Assembly (NCBI GenBank): GCA_013397115.1 | Contig: VWZW01007679.1 | Coordinates: 366,596-430,595, forward strand | Direction: 5' to 3' | Length of the DNA stretch: 64,000 nt | Origin: Edolisoma coerulescens | Taxonomy: Eukaryota; Chordata; Aves; Passeriformes; Campephagidae | Shown here: one piece after another, positions 43,401-55,400 of the stretch | How the letters are laid out: each line of letters starts with the position of its first letter | Position numbering within the stretch: the stretch's first letter is position 1 | Program-made: the position numbers and the translations under genes | Notes under the pieces: model-generated | Databases searched by the model: none | Seen by the model: only the letters and a program-made list of their open reading frames with translations | What the model was told of the DNA's origin: nothing

Positions 43401-46400
43401 AGGATTTCTAAGTTTCCACAAATGGTTGGAGCAGCCACTCTGCATTCTGAAGCCTGGGAGGCTGTTGCTGTTCAGCTCTGCTGAGTCTCTTGCTCCATCT
43501 TTAGCCTTCAGTGCGGAGGCATGAGAGTGAAGGGAGGCAGTGCAGGGGTGCAGCATCACCTCACCAAGGCAAGGACGCCACTTCCCAGCACTGGCAGCAC
43601 TCGGCTGTGAGCAGCATGTGGAGGCTTGAGTTCTAATGACTAGAGCTCGGGAAATGCTGTGAAGAGCTGCACTTTCCAGGAGATGTAGAGACAGTGTTGT
43701 TTTTTTGTTTATTTCCTTTATGGCAGTGATAGGCCAAATTCTGCAGTCAACTTTGTAGGCCCGTGTTGGTTGAGAGCAATGAAAACTTGAGTTTGTGGGG
43801 ATAGGGAGAGCCAGAAGGGTGTAAATACTTTACTTAGTTCCCCAGTCCCTTATAACATGACTTTCTTATGCAGCCTAAAGAAGGAGGTAGAAGAAACCCA
43901 CAAGCCTGGTCAGAGATGATGGGATATGTCCTTAAAAATAGAACATTTTCTTCATACTAGTGGCCAATCCTGATCCTGATACTTGAAATTTCTTTAGAAA
44001 AATGCAAGGTGCATTTCTTTGCATGTAGCTCAAAACTGATACAAAACACTCCAAAGTACTGAAGAGGATCATGGCCTGATACAGGAAAAAGATTCTGGAG
44101 GATAATCATCAGGTACCTGCTTGTGTGACAGCCTCCTTTTACTCTGAGGAGTACTAAAGATTACCAAAGACTTAAAAGCTCCTACTTAACTTTGGGTTCA
44201 TAGCATCTCTTTTATATGAGTCCTATAGGACACCAACAGGCAATGCCATAGCCTGAAAGGAATAGCCTCCTTAACCTATGATAATTAAATTAAATAATTA
44301 AATTTTGCAATCCGATGTCCTACTAAGCCTTCAAAAACACCACCAGCTGGGTTGCATGCTGGTGTAGATTGTTGCTTAGCTGCTGGAGTCTGTTCCTGTG
44401 TGAGAGAGCATGTGCTTTAGTTCATCCTGCTCTTCAAAGGGAGTCCTGACAAGAAACACCCCAAATCTGCAAGTATCTTTTAGTGTACAGTGGTGTTACC
44501 CACCAGAGTAGTGTTGGAGCGGGCTTTTATTTATACCAGCATGCACACGTCTGCACTTCTTTTTCAGTATATAATCTTATGAATGAATTTTGGGAAGGGG
44601 GGAAACAATCCATTCAAAAGCTGTATCATTAGCATAAAAGAATTGGTACTGATAAAAGAATGCTTTATTTGTGTTGGTTTTTCTCTTCGTAGATTTCTTC
44701 AAGTACATCCCGTACAGGGCCTTCTGATTTAACGAAACAGTGTGGAACATCAGCATTATTTCAGCTGGCAGAGGTAATACTAAAACACTGATGACTAATT
44801 GCTCCAGATGCAATGAGGTGGAGAAGTTAATGCTGTTGATTGCCAAAGTCTGAAAGGCAGAACAGTGCTACAGTTAAAATTACCCCGCTGCTTATAGAAC
44901 CATCAGTTATCATGGCTCAGATGCCACAAGTCAAGATTTTCCCAGACTAGCCATCAACTTAGAGGTTTCTAAGTGTCTGGTGCAGCTCAGAAGTACCACC
45001 AGTTCCTGGTGGCAAAGGGACTTTGCAATTGAACTTGATTCAATTTCTTGGTTTAGGCTTTGAGGTTTTAGGGTTTGGCTGAGGGGCACAAATAATTGAG
45101 AAGGAGGACTGGATTACTGTGTTACTCAGATTTGGGCATTGCCATTACAAATTCACGTTAATGGTCATGAACTACTAACAGGTCAGTAACTTCTGTAGAA
45201 ATTCTACTATGATACTCTCAGCAGATCTTCTTTCTGGGAACAGTTAAAACCAATGGCATTTTATTGAAATTTTGCATTTATTTTGTTTCTAAACACTTTC
45301 TTTTAAGCTTTCCCAGTCTCGAAGATTGTTTAATTACAAGTTTATTTAGTGCTCACAAGACAGAAGTCACTTTTTTTGTAGCCACATCAATAGCTCTGTA
45401 CTATTGGCTACTGCAGAAGAAGCGTATAAAAGAAAAAAAAAAATCCATTGGCTAGAGGGATGTATGTTGAATTGACAAAATATTAGTCCAGTGAGCTCCA
45501 TTTTAAAGACTGATCTTCTTTAGCTTTTGAAAATCACGGGCTGTGCTTAACATCGCAGAGTAGTAAAAAGGTCGCAGAAGTACCTTAGTACCAAGAACCC
45601 ATGTCAGCATAGTTCTGGAGTTCTCCTTTGCCTAGTCTAACCTGCTTCCTAATAGATACTGGGTGTTGCCCGAGCTCTGGTGCTTTACAGTGCTCAGTCC
45701 AGCTTGTCCTGAACCAGATCAGTAGTTTCTGCCCTGTGCAGAAAGAATTCTGGAAACCTGCTACAAAAACATTTTAATCATTGGTGTTACATAAATTGGT
45801 ATGAGAGAATTTTTTAGTTTGCAAGGAAAAAAAGCTTTGCCAGTTTGAGAAGTCTAAAATGGACCTACAGAGAACCCAGTGGTGTGCGGGAGGTACATCC
45901 ATACTGACCACATGGCCTGTGGGCTGAGCTGCGGGAACCTTCTGATGTCTGGTTCAAAGTAAGCCTCTTCCATCTGGTTTTGCTCCAGGTGACTGGTTGA
46001 CATTTGTTCTAAAAACAAAACAGCACTGAGACTTCAGCTTGGGGGCTTTGAGAGGGGACAGTGAGAACAAAGCATGTCTTGCCAAGGGCAGCTGGTTGAT
46101 GCCGTGAAGGACTACCTTCTGTAGAGGTGTCAGCATAGCTTACAGGCGATCCAAAACAGAGAGAATCTCCCAAGTCAGTGCTGCAGGAACATGGCAGTTT
46201 GAGGACTTTGACAGCTCTTTTTTTGAATATCAATGTTCCTCAGATAGTATAAGGATTTTGGTTTCCATTAGTGTTATCTCCAGGAGGAGATAACCATGGC
46301 AACCACTGCTGCTTTGCAGTTCTTTGCAAAAGAAGTGTGTGACATGAGAAGAAAGATTTGGAAAGCTTTTGTACTACCTTCCAAATTATTTTTTACATTC

Positions 46401-49400
46401 AAGTAAAAGAAAATAATCTCAGTTAGTGAGATACAGTAAACATTTTTTCTCTCCCTCCTTCAAGGCCATTTGGTAGATGGTGAAAGGAATTGTATTAGGG
46501 ACATTTGAAAGTTGAAAGGGGAATGGATGTGAGATTTCAAGTAGCATGTCTGTAGCAATAGTCGGAGATAACTGTGTGCTGTTGCATTTAGGATATTTTG
46601 AAAATCTGTCTAGCAGTGGGTTTCCAGATTATATAAAGACACCTAAAGGAAACACCCCTGAGATCAGCTGGAGTCTTTTTCTGTTAGAGGAATAGAACCC
46701 ACCAGCGTTATTCTAGCACTTAGCCCTCATCCCATTGCATCGGTTTCAGCAGGGCTTCAGCCTGTTTTTCAGTACTGTCCTGTAGCACAGTTTGCTTTCC
46801 TAAACTAAAATGCCAGAGAGATTGATTCCTTGTATAAGTAAGTATTGTTAACAGCTGATGTTTGTTTCATGGGACTGTTTTTAAATTTATTTTAGATGTG
46901 CCTTGCTTCAGAAGGAGTAAAAGTGAAAGAACCTGGGAAAACAAAAGTGGAAGCACTGGAAGATGAGGGAGGGGAAGTTTCAGAGGACATGGAAGTAGAA
47001 CTGGAGAAAACAACAGTAAAAGACTCCAGTAAAGGAAAAGTAGAACAATCAGAGATAGAGAAAATGCAAAACCCAGATGAAACAAAAGCTGAGGAATCAG
47101 AAACTGCAAAATGCAGAGATTTTCCTAGTCTTGCAATGGAAAACAGTCCTTTTGAGAGAAAGGATAACACAAAGGATCGCATGTGCCGTTCTCCAGAGCT
47201 TTTCATGGGTGACATGACTATCCTTGGGCTAAAGCCGGAAAAGATAAAGAAGAAAAAGAAAAAAAATAAGTTGGACCGGCACACAAATGAAAAATCCACC
47301 CCCAAGAAATCTTGTAAAAAGAGGCAGTCCTCCGAGTCGGACATTGAAAGTGTGATGTACACAATTGAAGCTGTGGCCAAGGGGGACTGGGGTGCTGAGA
47401 GACTCGCGGATACTCCCCGCAAAAAAAACCGCCCTGTCTCAAATGTGAAGGGAAGCGTGTTGGATACAAAATCACCAAAGAAAAAAGTGAAATCGAAAGA
47501 GAAGAAAACATCAAAGGAGAAACCGATGGAGACCACCAAAGAATCAAAGCCTCCTGATTTCCTTAGTATTGGAGCCAGCAAGGAAGTACCGTGTGAGGCT
47601 TCTGATAACATTAAAGTGGAACCACTGACCCCGACAGAGGAGGTGGTATCCCAAAGCTTACCAGAACAGGTCAAAACTGAGGACAGTGACTGTGTAAAAA
47701 AGATAGAAACCTGTGGCTCCAGGAAATCAGAGAGATCTTGCAAAGGTGCTCTTTATAAAACTCTGGTGTCAGAGGGCATGCTCACATCTCTGCGCGCTAA
47801 CGTGGACAGAGGTGGGTGGCTTTGAGTGTTTTGTTTACAGCATGAACTGCAAAAGCCTGCCTGGAGTGGGAGGAAAAGCAAAAGTCCTTTTTTAAGCTGG
47901 AGTTTGAGCAGTGTGCGATGGGAATGTTGTGTATGGCCACCCGAGATGCTAGGTGGACTAGCTGGACTCCGTGTTCCCCGACAGGTCTTTTGAAGTCTTG
48001 CGATCTCTGTTCCTGCTTACCTCACAAACTCTTAACTGCTCTATTTTTGTCTTTCATGATCTGAGTTTTAACTTCTTGACTGAAGGCTTTGTTGTTTAAT
48101 TTGTCAGCCTGCTGATAGATGTGTGCAGAACTTGTGATATATGTAACCCCAAACAATTACCTTGTTTCTATATAAACAGCTCTTGTGGTTGTGAGCATAG
48201 TTCTCAATCCTGCAAGAAGCAAATGTGCTCTGGTTTTGCTTTGGTTGTTAGTTTTGCTGTAGGCGGTAAGTGAGAACCCTTTATCTTGTGGAAGGACAAA
48301 TTTGAGATAATTTCTGGAAGCTTTCCGTGAGATGTCTGGAAATGTATTTTTCCAAACTGGTAGATTTACATGTGTAATTAGAACAGTCAGAAAAGAAAAA
48401 AGATGTTTGTAATCTAGGGCAGCTTATTACTGTATATCTCTTCATCTCTTTCTCCTTCTTTATACCTGAAGAGATCCTGACTTTTGAGGTAGCCCGAGAA
48501 AAGACAGGACAGGGGATGCAGAATAGTTGTCAATATCATCATTGCCCAGTTTAAAATGAAAAATGTTTTTTAACTGCCTTCAAAAGGGTCAGTTCGTAAG
48601 TTGCAGTACTGACTTGGTACACAAGTTTCTTCTGAGTCTGCTTTGTTTTGGGATGTTTTTCTAAAGATGAGAAACAATTTTCTGCCTTCATAATAGGAAA
48701 AAGAAGCTCAGGAAAAGGCAACTCCTCAGATCATGAAGGATGCTGGAATGAAGAAATCTGGGCCTTTTCCCCAAGTGGGACAAGTGGGAACAAAAAACTG
48801 AAGAAGACTAAGCCAAAGGAAGAGTTTGTTTTTGGGTAAGTTGTGGCTTAACACTGTTTGATGTTTTACTTAGGTCAGCCTAATAATTTAAGATCCTCCT
48901 CACTGCAGCTAAGTGAACTGCATCTACCACCCAAATAATCACAATTCCTAAAATTAAAAACCCTGTTGGACTGAGTCATGCTCTAAATACCTGTCTTTTA
49001 TATAGCAAAGTAATTCCTTTGAGATCTTTCCTGGTTTACACCACTGTAAATGAATTTGAATGATGTTATTTTCTCAATTCTAAACAAATCACACGCTACT
49101 TACCTGCCCAAAAAGTGATGAAGAGGGTTACTTACATTTTCAGAGTACTTTGCAAGCACTATTTAAAGTTCTGTGTGGGTGTTCAATCATCATAAACCAA
49201 ATTAGACTAGAAAGAATAGATTCTTTGCCCACTTGGAGAGATGGCTTACAGAGGAATAGTAAACAATGTTCTTATATTGACAAATAATTATGATAAATAC
49301 GTCATTTTTCCATTGTAGAGAAAAGATATTTAAACTGTTTATATTCACCATGAAGAAATTAAATATATCTTAAAAACAGTTAATGAGTATAGATGCATTA

Positions 49401-52400
49401 AAATTTAGCAAGGCTGCCCAGAATTACTTTTCAAGTATACAAGTGAATGATTTTTGTCAGAGTATTACAGATTTATTTAGCTGCAAGCGCAGTAGTTAAA
49501 TCTGGGTAGCCATTCATACTTGCAAATTCTTTCAGATGGGAAAATGAGTTTAAAAGGGGGAGTTTGTCCATATTTCATGCTTTCAATTATATGTTTGGTT
49601 TTGCAGGTTTGCAGTAGCCATTTTTATAACCTAGTCTATGTGACATCCCATTGCAGCTCACTTTCAGCAAAGATATTAAATCAATGGGAATCCCCAAGTC
49701 TTGTTTGTTGGAATAGTCAAGAAAAATTAGTCAAGAAAAAATGGGAACACTTTGTATTTTTAGAGCTTTGTATAAATTTTGGAAATATTTTTAAGTTTAA
49801 ATTTGAAGTATAAAACTTTTCACACATGATGATGGAAAAATTGATCACATCTTGCAGCATAAAAAAAAAAAGTAGTTGTAAATTATTTATTCAGAGTAGC
49901 TAGGGAAATTGTCTAAATCATTAATTCAGCACTGTTCTACCCTTATTAGCTGGCTGGATGAGGAAATACATATTTTCCAATCTATCATCTTCATTTAGTT
50001 GCATCATTAATGAATATTATTTAGTGAACTCTGTAAAGGCAGAATTAAGAATTTGTGAAGCACAAGTGCTGGAGGAGGTATCCAGTATCCCTGTTCATTG
50101 CATTACCTCATCTTCTGGCTACTTGAAGAGTTGGTTTTACCTCTACTTGCTCTACTTAATTCTCTCTGCTCCCTTCAGCATCACATTTCAGCCTCATTTT
50201 GTATGTGTGTTGGTGAAAGGGTCCTCACCCCTTCAGAATTATGTCATTTTCCCTGTCTCCCCTTACCTTCCCCATCAGCAGCTGCCCGCATTTCCCTGAT
50301 GGTCCAGGTCAGATGTGCTTTCTCCGTGTACAGCCGACTCCTTTGCCAAGCAGTGCTCTACCTGCAAGTATCTGCTGGCAGGACTAGGCTGTGCAGCATG
50401 AGCACCTCAGCTCAGCTACACGTGTCTAACCAGGCTTCTGAGAGGCTCTGAAAATTCATGACAGTGTGGGTGATTTTTATTTTTTTAAATAATTAATCGC
50501 TGACATAGAGATGGCAGCACTCCCCGGTGCCTGCGCGGTGCCTGCGCGTACTCTTTTTTATAAATGACTAGCCAGGATGGCAGCTCATCTACTCTCAAAT
50601 GAGGAGGGGCCTTCCCAATTAGAGCTGCAGCCCCTCACATGCCCTCGGGGCAGGAGCTGAGGCAGGTGGGAACAGGCGGTGGCAGAGGAGCTGAGTCAGA
50701 GGATGGCATTGCTTGACAGCTGTCGGATGGTTCTGTGGTTGTCAGGGAACATCTGTGTGGAAGAGATAAAAGTAGCAGTACCAAGCACTACTGATGTCAG
50801 ATACCTCTGTGATTTAAAACCAAAATAAAACATGTGTGTACACAAACAAACCCCACCATGCACCTGGTCTGCAAAGAGCAGGGCTGTATTTTGAGATGGA
50901 AAGCTGCTTACTGAGAGAAGTAATAATTACAGAGATGAAATGAGGTATCATTCTGTGTACCAAAGCTTTCAGAATGCAATTTGTTTGAAGTGCTGCTTCA
51001 GAAAGCAGAGAGAAGTACCATGTTTCTTGTGATACTTCTAAGTGTATAAGGGCCATCCTTCCAACAGTCACACCAACTTCTGTCAAGTTGAGGTTTTTCA
51101 TAGCAAGAATTAAAAACAAGTAGAAAATGTCATTGTTCCCCCATCATTGACAGTGCTATTTATAACCTGCCTAACTGTGTGCACTGCCTTTTACTAAAAC
51201 ACAGTTCCTACTTATACTCCTGCCTGGCTGCAAAAGTTTGCAGGAACAGAGTGCTTATGCAAGCCAGTGTAGTCATTACAGCCAGAAATGCTGTGCCATC
51301 CTCTTCAAGTGCTTTGTTTTCTTCTGGCTATTAGGAACAATCGTACCTTGTCTGTGGATTTCTTGAGTTGTAGTTAATCTGCTGACAGTCATTTAGGTTG
51401 GGTTGAAGTATGAGGCATGTTGGGTTTCATGAAAGCATAAGCTAGTTGCATTTTTCATCTCGCAGCAAATAAAATATGAGGGGAGAAAATCTAATCACCC
51501 AGAACAAACACAAAACTAATTTCCATCCCAAAGCTTCATGTTTCAGAATATCTACAGAAGATTGATTCGTTTGACATTCTTCTTGTGGTTTGAAATGCTG
51601 TTTTCATTCTGGTGTAAGAACTTTAATGTGAAGTTATTTTATTGGTTTATTTATTGGTTTTACTGTCTTTGTTCATTCCCCCTACAGAACAGACAAATCT
51701 CTTGTAGGGATCTATGCAGCAAACAGAGCTAAATGTCACCAGTATGACATTGATCATTTTTTTTCTAATTTTAACATATGCTACTAAGGTAATCAATTTG
51801 TACTGTTACAAATGGAGAAGCAGAAATGTACATTCTCATTCCAAAGCTGGATTAATATATACTGGTTTGGTGTTTACAGTGTGTGCACCTATCTGTTTTT
51901 CCCCTCTCTCTCTGTGTAGAAGGGTGTGTATATGCACACACATACTCTTAAACAATATATTTTTTTTCTCCAGAAAGAGTTACATTTAATTTGAATGGTT
52001 TTGTTTCCCATTTAGCTTAGCAAAATTGGAAGAAGAATTTGCAAAGAAATTCAACAGCCTCCCTCAATACAGTCCTATTACCTTTGACAGGAAAAATTCA
52101 GCTGTTTCGAGGAAAAAGCGAAAGGTTGGAAGCGGCTCATGTGAACTACCAAAATCCAACAAAGGTAAATTGTCAAGTGCAGTACATTCTTAAACAACAG
52201 CAGTGCTGTGACAAGCTCGGGAATTTATGCATCCTTAGTTTACTGTTACCTGTAAAAAGTCTGAAGTCAAAGAAGAAATTTCCTAGCACTGAAGTTAGTT
52301 GGTTCTCACCTGGATTAGTTTTCAGGCTGTACTCTTGATTCCCAATTTTAATAAGTAGAACTGGGTAGTTTGTACACAAAATGTATTTCTGTAGCAAGTA

Positions 52401-55400
52401 AGTTTTTCAAAAACATGAATATTTGTGAGGTAAGTGAATTTGACAAGTTTTCCCAGGAGAAAATGGGAAAAAAGGGCAGATGATCAAAGGTTATGTTTTG
52501 ACATTTTTCTAAGCTTAGTTTTATGCCAGTTCTCATTTCACTGTAATTTTAGGGTCTAAATTAAAACATGAGATACCAGAGATGTCTGAATTTGGAATTT
52601 TTCTTCTATCAAGATGTTATAAGTTTTGAGCAAAAATGTCCTGACGTGATAAAAAAAAACTAGAGGAAATGAAAACCAATTCCATACCCAGTTCTATTGC
52701 TGAGGCTCATGGAGGGAGCAACTCATGACACACTTGGGTATTTCTATATACAGACAACCTGTGACACAGAGGTGGCAGAGAAGTGACAGTATGGTAGGGT
52801 AAAACTACTTTTATACTGTGGCAGAAATACTGATGCATACATACAGTATAGAAGCATCACAAAATGAAGGAATGATGTACCAGTAATTCCACAAGACAAA
52901 AGGATGCTCAAAAGGATCCTCATCAGGCACAGTTTGCAATGTGAAGTTGGTTTCCTTTTCTGCAACAGTGGTAGTTCCACTGACTGACAGGTTTTAAGAT
53001 CTAATACGGCTGTTTTAGCCAGGTGACCCTGGATTAGATCTATGCCTTTTGAATGCTTCACAAATAATCACATTACAGTGTGCAGGATTGAGCAGCTGTT
53101 CTTTTCTAGTGCATGCCAATTTTGGTATTGATTTTTGTAATTAGATGTGGAACAGCCACTTTGCAAAATTAGACTTGTGCTAATACCAAGTTAGTTCTGA
53201 TTTCAGCTGCGTTTAATTTTGTTTTATGGTATGTATTTGACAGAACTTCTTAAATGAGCATGAATGAATTGCTTTACAGTATGATAACACACTGGTTAAT
53301 TAAGCAACATCTGTTGGGAAGAAAATCTCCTCAACTACAGTGATCTAGCAGTTTAAGTTGTAGTAGCATCTCATTGGGTTTCTCGCTACAGTATTTACCT
53401 GTTCAAGTGTCTGTATGTTTAAAAGTTCTGCAGGCCCTCTGTTGTTTGGGAATGCTGGGCTAGAATTCTGTCTCAAGTCAGGTAGCCCAGAACTGCATTC
53501 TGCTTTCGGGTGGGCTCGTACAGGAGATTTTAATTTTTATCTTGTTAGCATCACTTAAAGAGCTTTGGAGTATATTCGGCCTCGTCTCAAGGGAAGGTCA
53601 AAAACGTAACTGCAGGCAGGTTACAAGCCTGATATAAGTAGTTTTGGCACAGCCCTGCGGAGACAGTCACAGAGCATTTGCCTCTGGTTGACAGTAAGGG
53701 CTCTTTAAATTAAGCCAGCTGACTTTGCACTGAGCAGATGGTAAACAGTCACATGAACTTTTCCACCAACTGAGCTGTGGGGTTGCAACAAGCAGCCCCA
53801 GGGCAGGAATATCTGATAGTAACACTGCTCTTTCTGTAGTGAACATCTAACTAAGGCCCCAAACTAAATCCAGACAGAGCTAGTGATACCTGGTCCTAAT
53901 TCCAGCAAATGTTGAATTCACATGCTATAGCTGGGCAAGCTGACAGCTCGTGTCAGTCATTCCAACTCCCTGGACAGCAAGGTTCAGTCAGCTCTCAAGA
54001 GGTACTTGAAAAACTTTCCAACAAACCATTTTTCTTCTGGAAGAGAAAGATTGCTAAAAAATAAATATTTCATGGCAGTAGGTCGATTTTAAATGTGTTT
54101 TATTTTCTTAGGATGTGAGTTGTGGATTTGAAATGGTCTGACCTAAAGTGCCTACAAGCAAGCTTACTAGCTTAGGTTTGTTCCAGCTGAGCCAAATATT
54201 TATTAAGCTGAATCCTCAATTTCATTTGTGATGCACTGACAGGCTATTGAGCCTCATCATGCTGTTGGCTTGTGAAGTGTGATGAGTATAAAGAGTCCTA
54301 GAGAACCCTGGCTTCCAAAAGTGTAGCACAAATAGGTGTGTGTGCTAGGCTACTGCAAGTATTGCAGGAAATGAAACTGCCGTATCGTGCAAAATAATAG
54401 AACTTGGTTTGGAATGCTTTTGGGTTTTTTGAATTGTCCTGGTTTTTTACATCATCAGAAATAAACAAAAGTAGCATCTTATTCCTACACAGTGTGATGA
54501 GCATGAACCGTGAAGGGTCAATATCAATATAGTCTTATGGATGTGACTGTGTTGGGATGTGGGAAACCTTAATTTTGCACTGCTCTGCATTACTGTGTTG
54601 TGTGGAGTTGTTTGTGCTGTGTGGCTTTTCCTTGGGTGTGTCTCTCTCAGGTAATTAGAAGAGATGTCTGGCACAAGTAGTGTCTACAAGTGTTTGGAGC
54701 CTCTGGGTGTTTCCAAGTAACAGATAATAATCAGTAGGGATAGGTTTAGGTAAACACTCTTTGAAATGATGCCCTGCTTTTTTGAATGAGCATGTGCAGG
54801 ATCATAAACTATCCATGCATTTTTACTCAGCACAGGTAACCACTTAATTTTTTAAGTCTACAGATCAATGTCTACTAAACATTTAAACTTCAGAAAATAC
54901 GTTGGAGTGTTGCACACTGAACCTTCCCCAGGATGTTTGGTGAATAAAAATGGAGAAATGTTTTTGTTTGTTGGGTTTGGGGTGTTTCTCTGCACCCCAC
55001 TCCAACTGTAACTGTATGCTTTAAAAAGTTTTCTTTTGGAGTAAATGGTGCTGGATTGATTTTCTGTCAAATGGCATTAGCCTATGCTACAACAGGCTTG
55101 ATATGCTACTTAACCACACAGCCAGGTTTGTCAGGATGTTTTCCTGCTCCTAAGTGGAAAATCAGTAGGGCAGTGCCCACCGACTACTTCTGTTGTGCTT
55201 GTCATGTCCAGTCCACATTTCAGCCAGTTCTTTCATATAAAAACACCTGAAGAACCCTGTAAACACGAAAGCTGTTTCAGATCCACATGTATGAAGAAAA
55301 ATTTGAACCTTTTCTTAAATGAGAGGCATCTTTTTTTCCCCCCAGAGTTTCCAAACTGTCTAAATTCTGCTCCCGCTGAAATTAATGGGGGTCTTTCTTC

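Noticed and set aside
46892..47743. 283-codon open frame on the minus strand
   Set aside because: It lies exactly antisense to the Lys/Glu-rich BBX exon. Lys and Glu codons read backwards give Phe, Leu and Ser without stops, and the predicted protein is a low-complexity Phe/Ser sequence.
52016..52020. Alternative acceptor five bases downstream (cttag|caaaat)
   Set aside because: It would shift the reading frame; the upstream acceptor keeps the conserved AKLEEEF reading.
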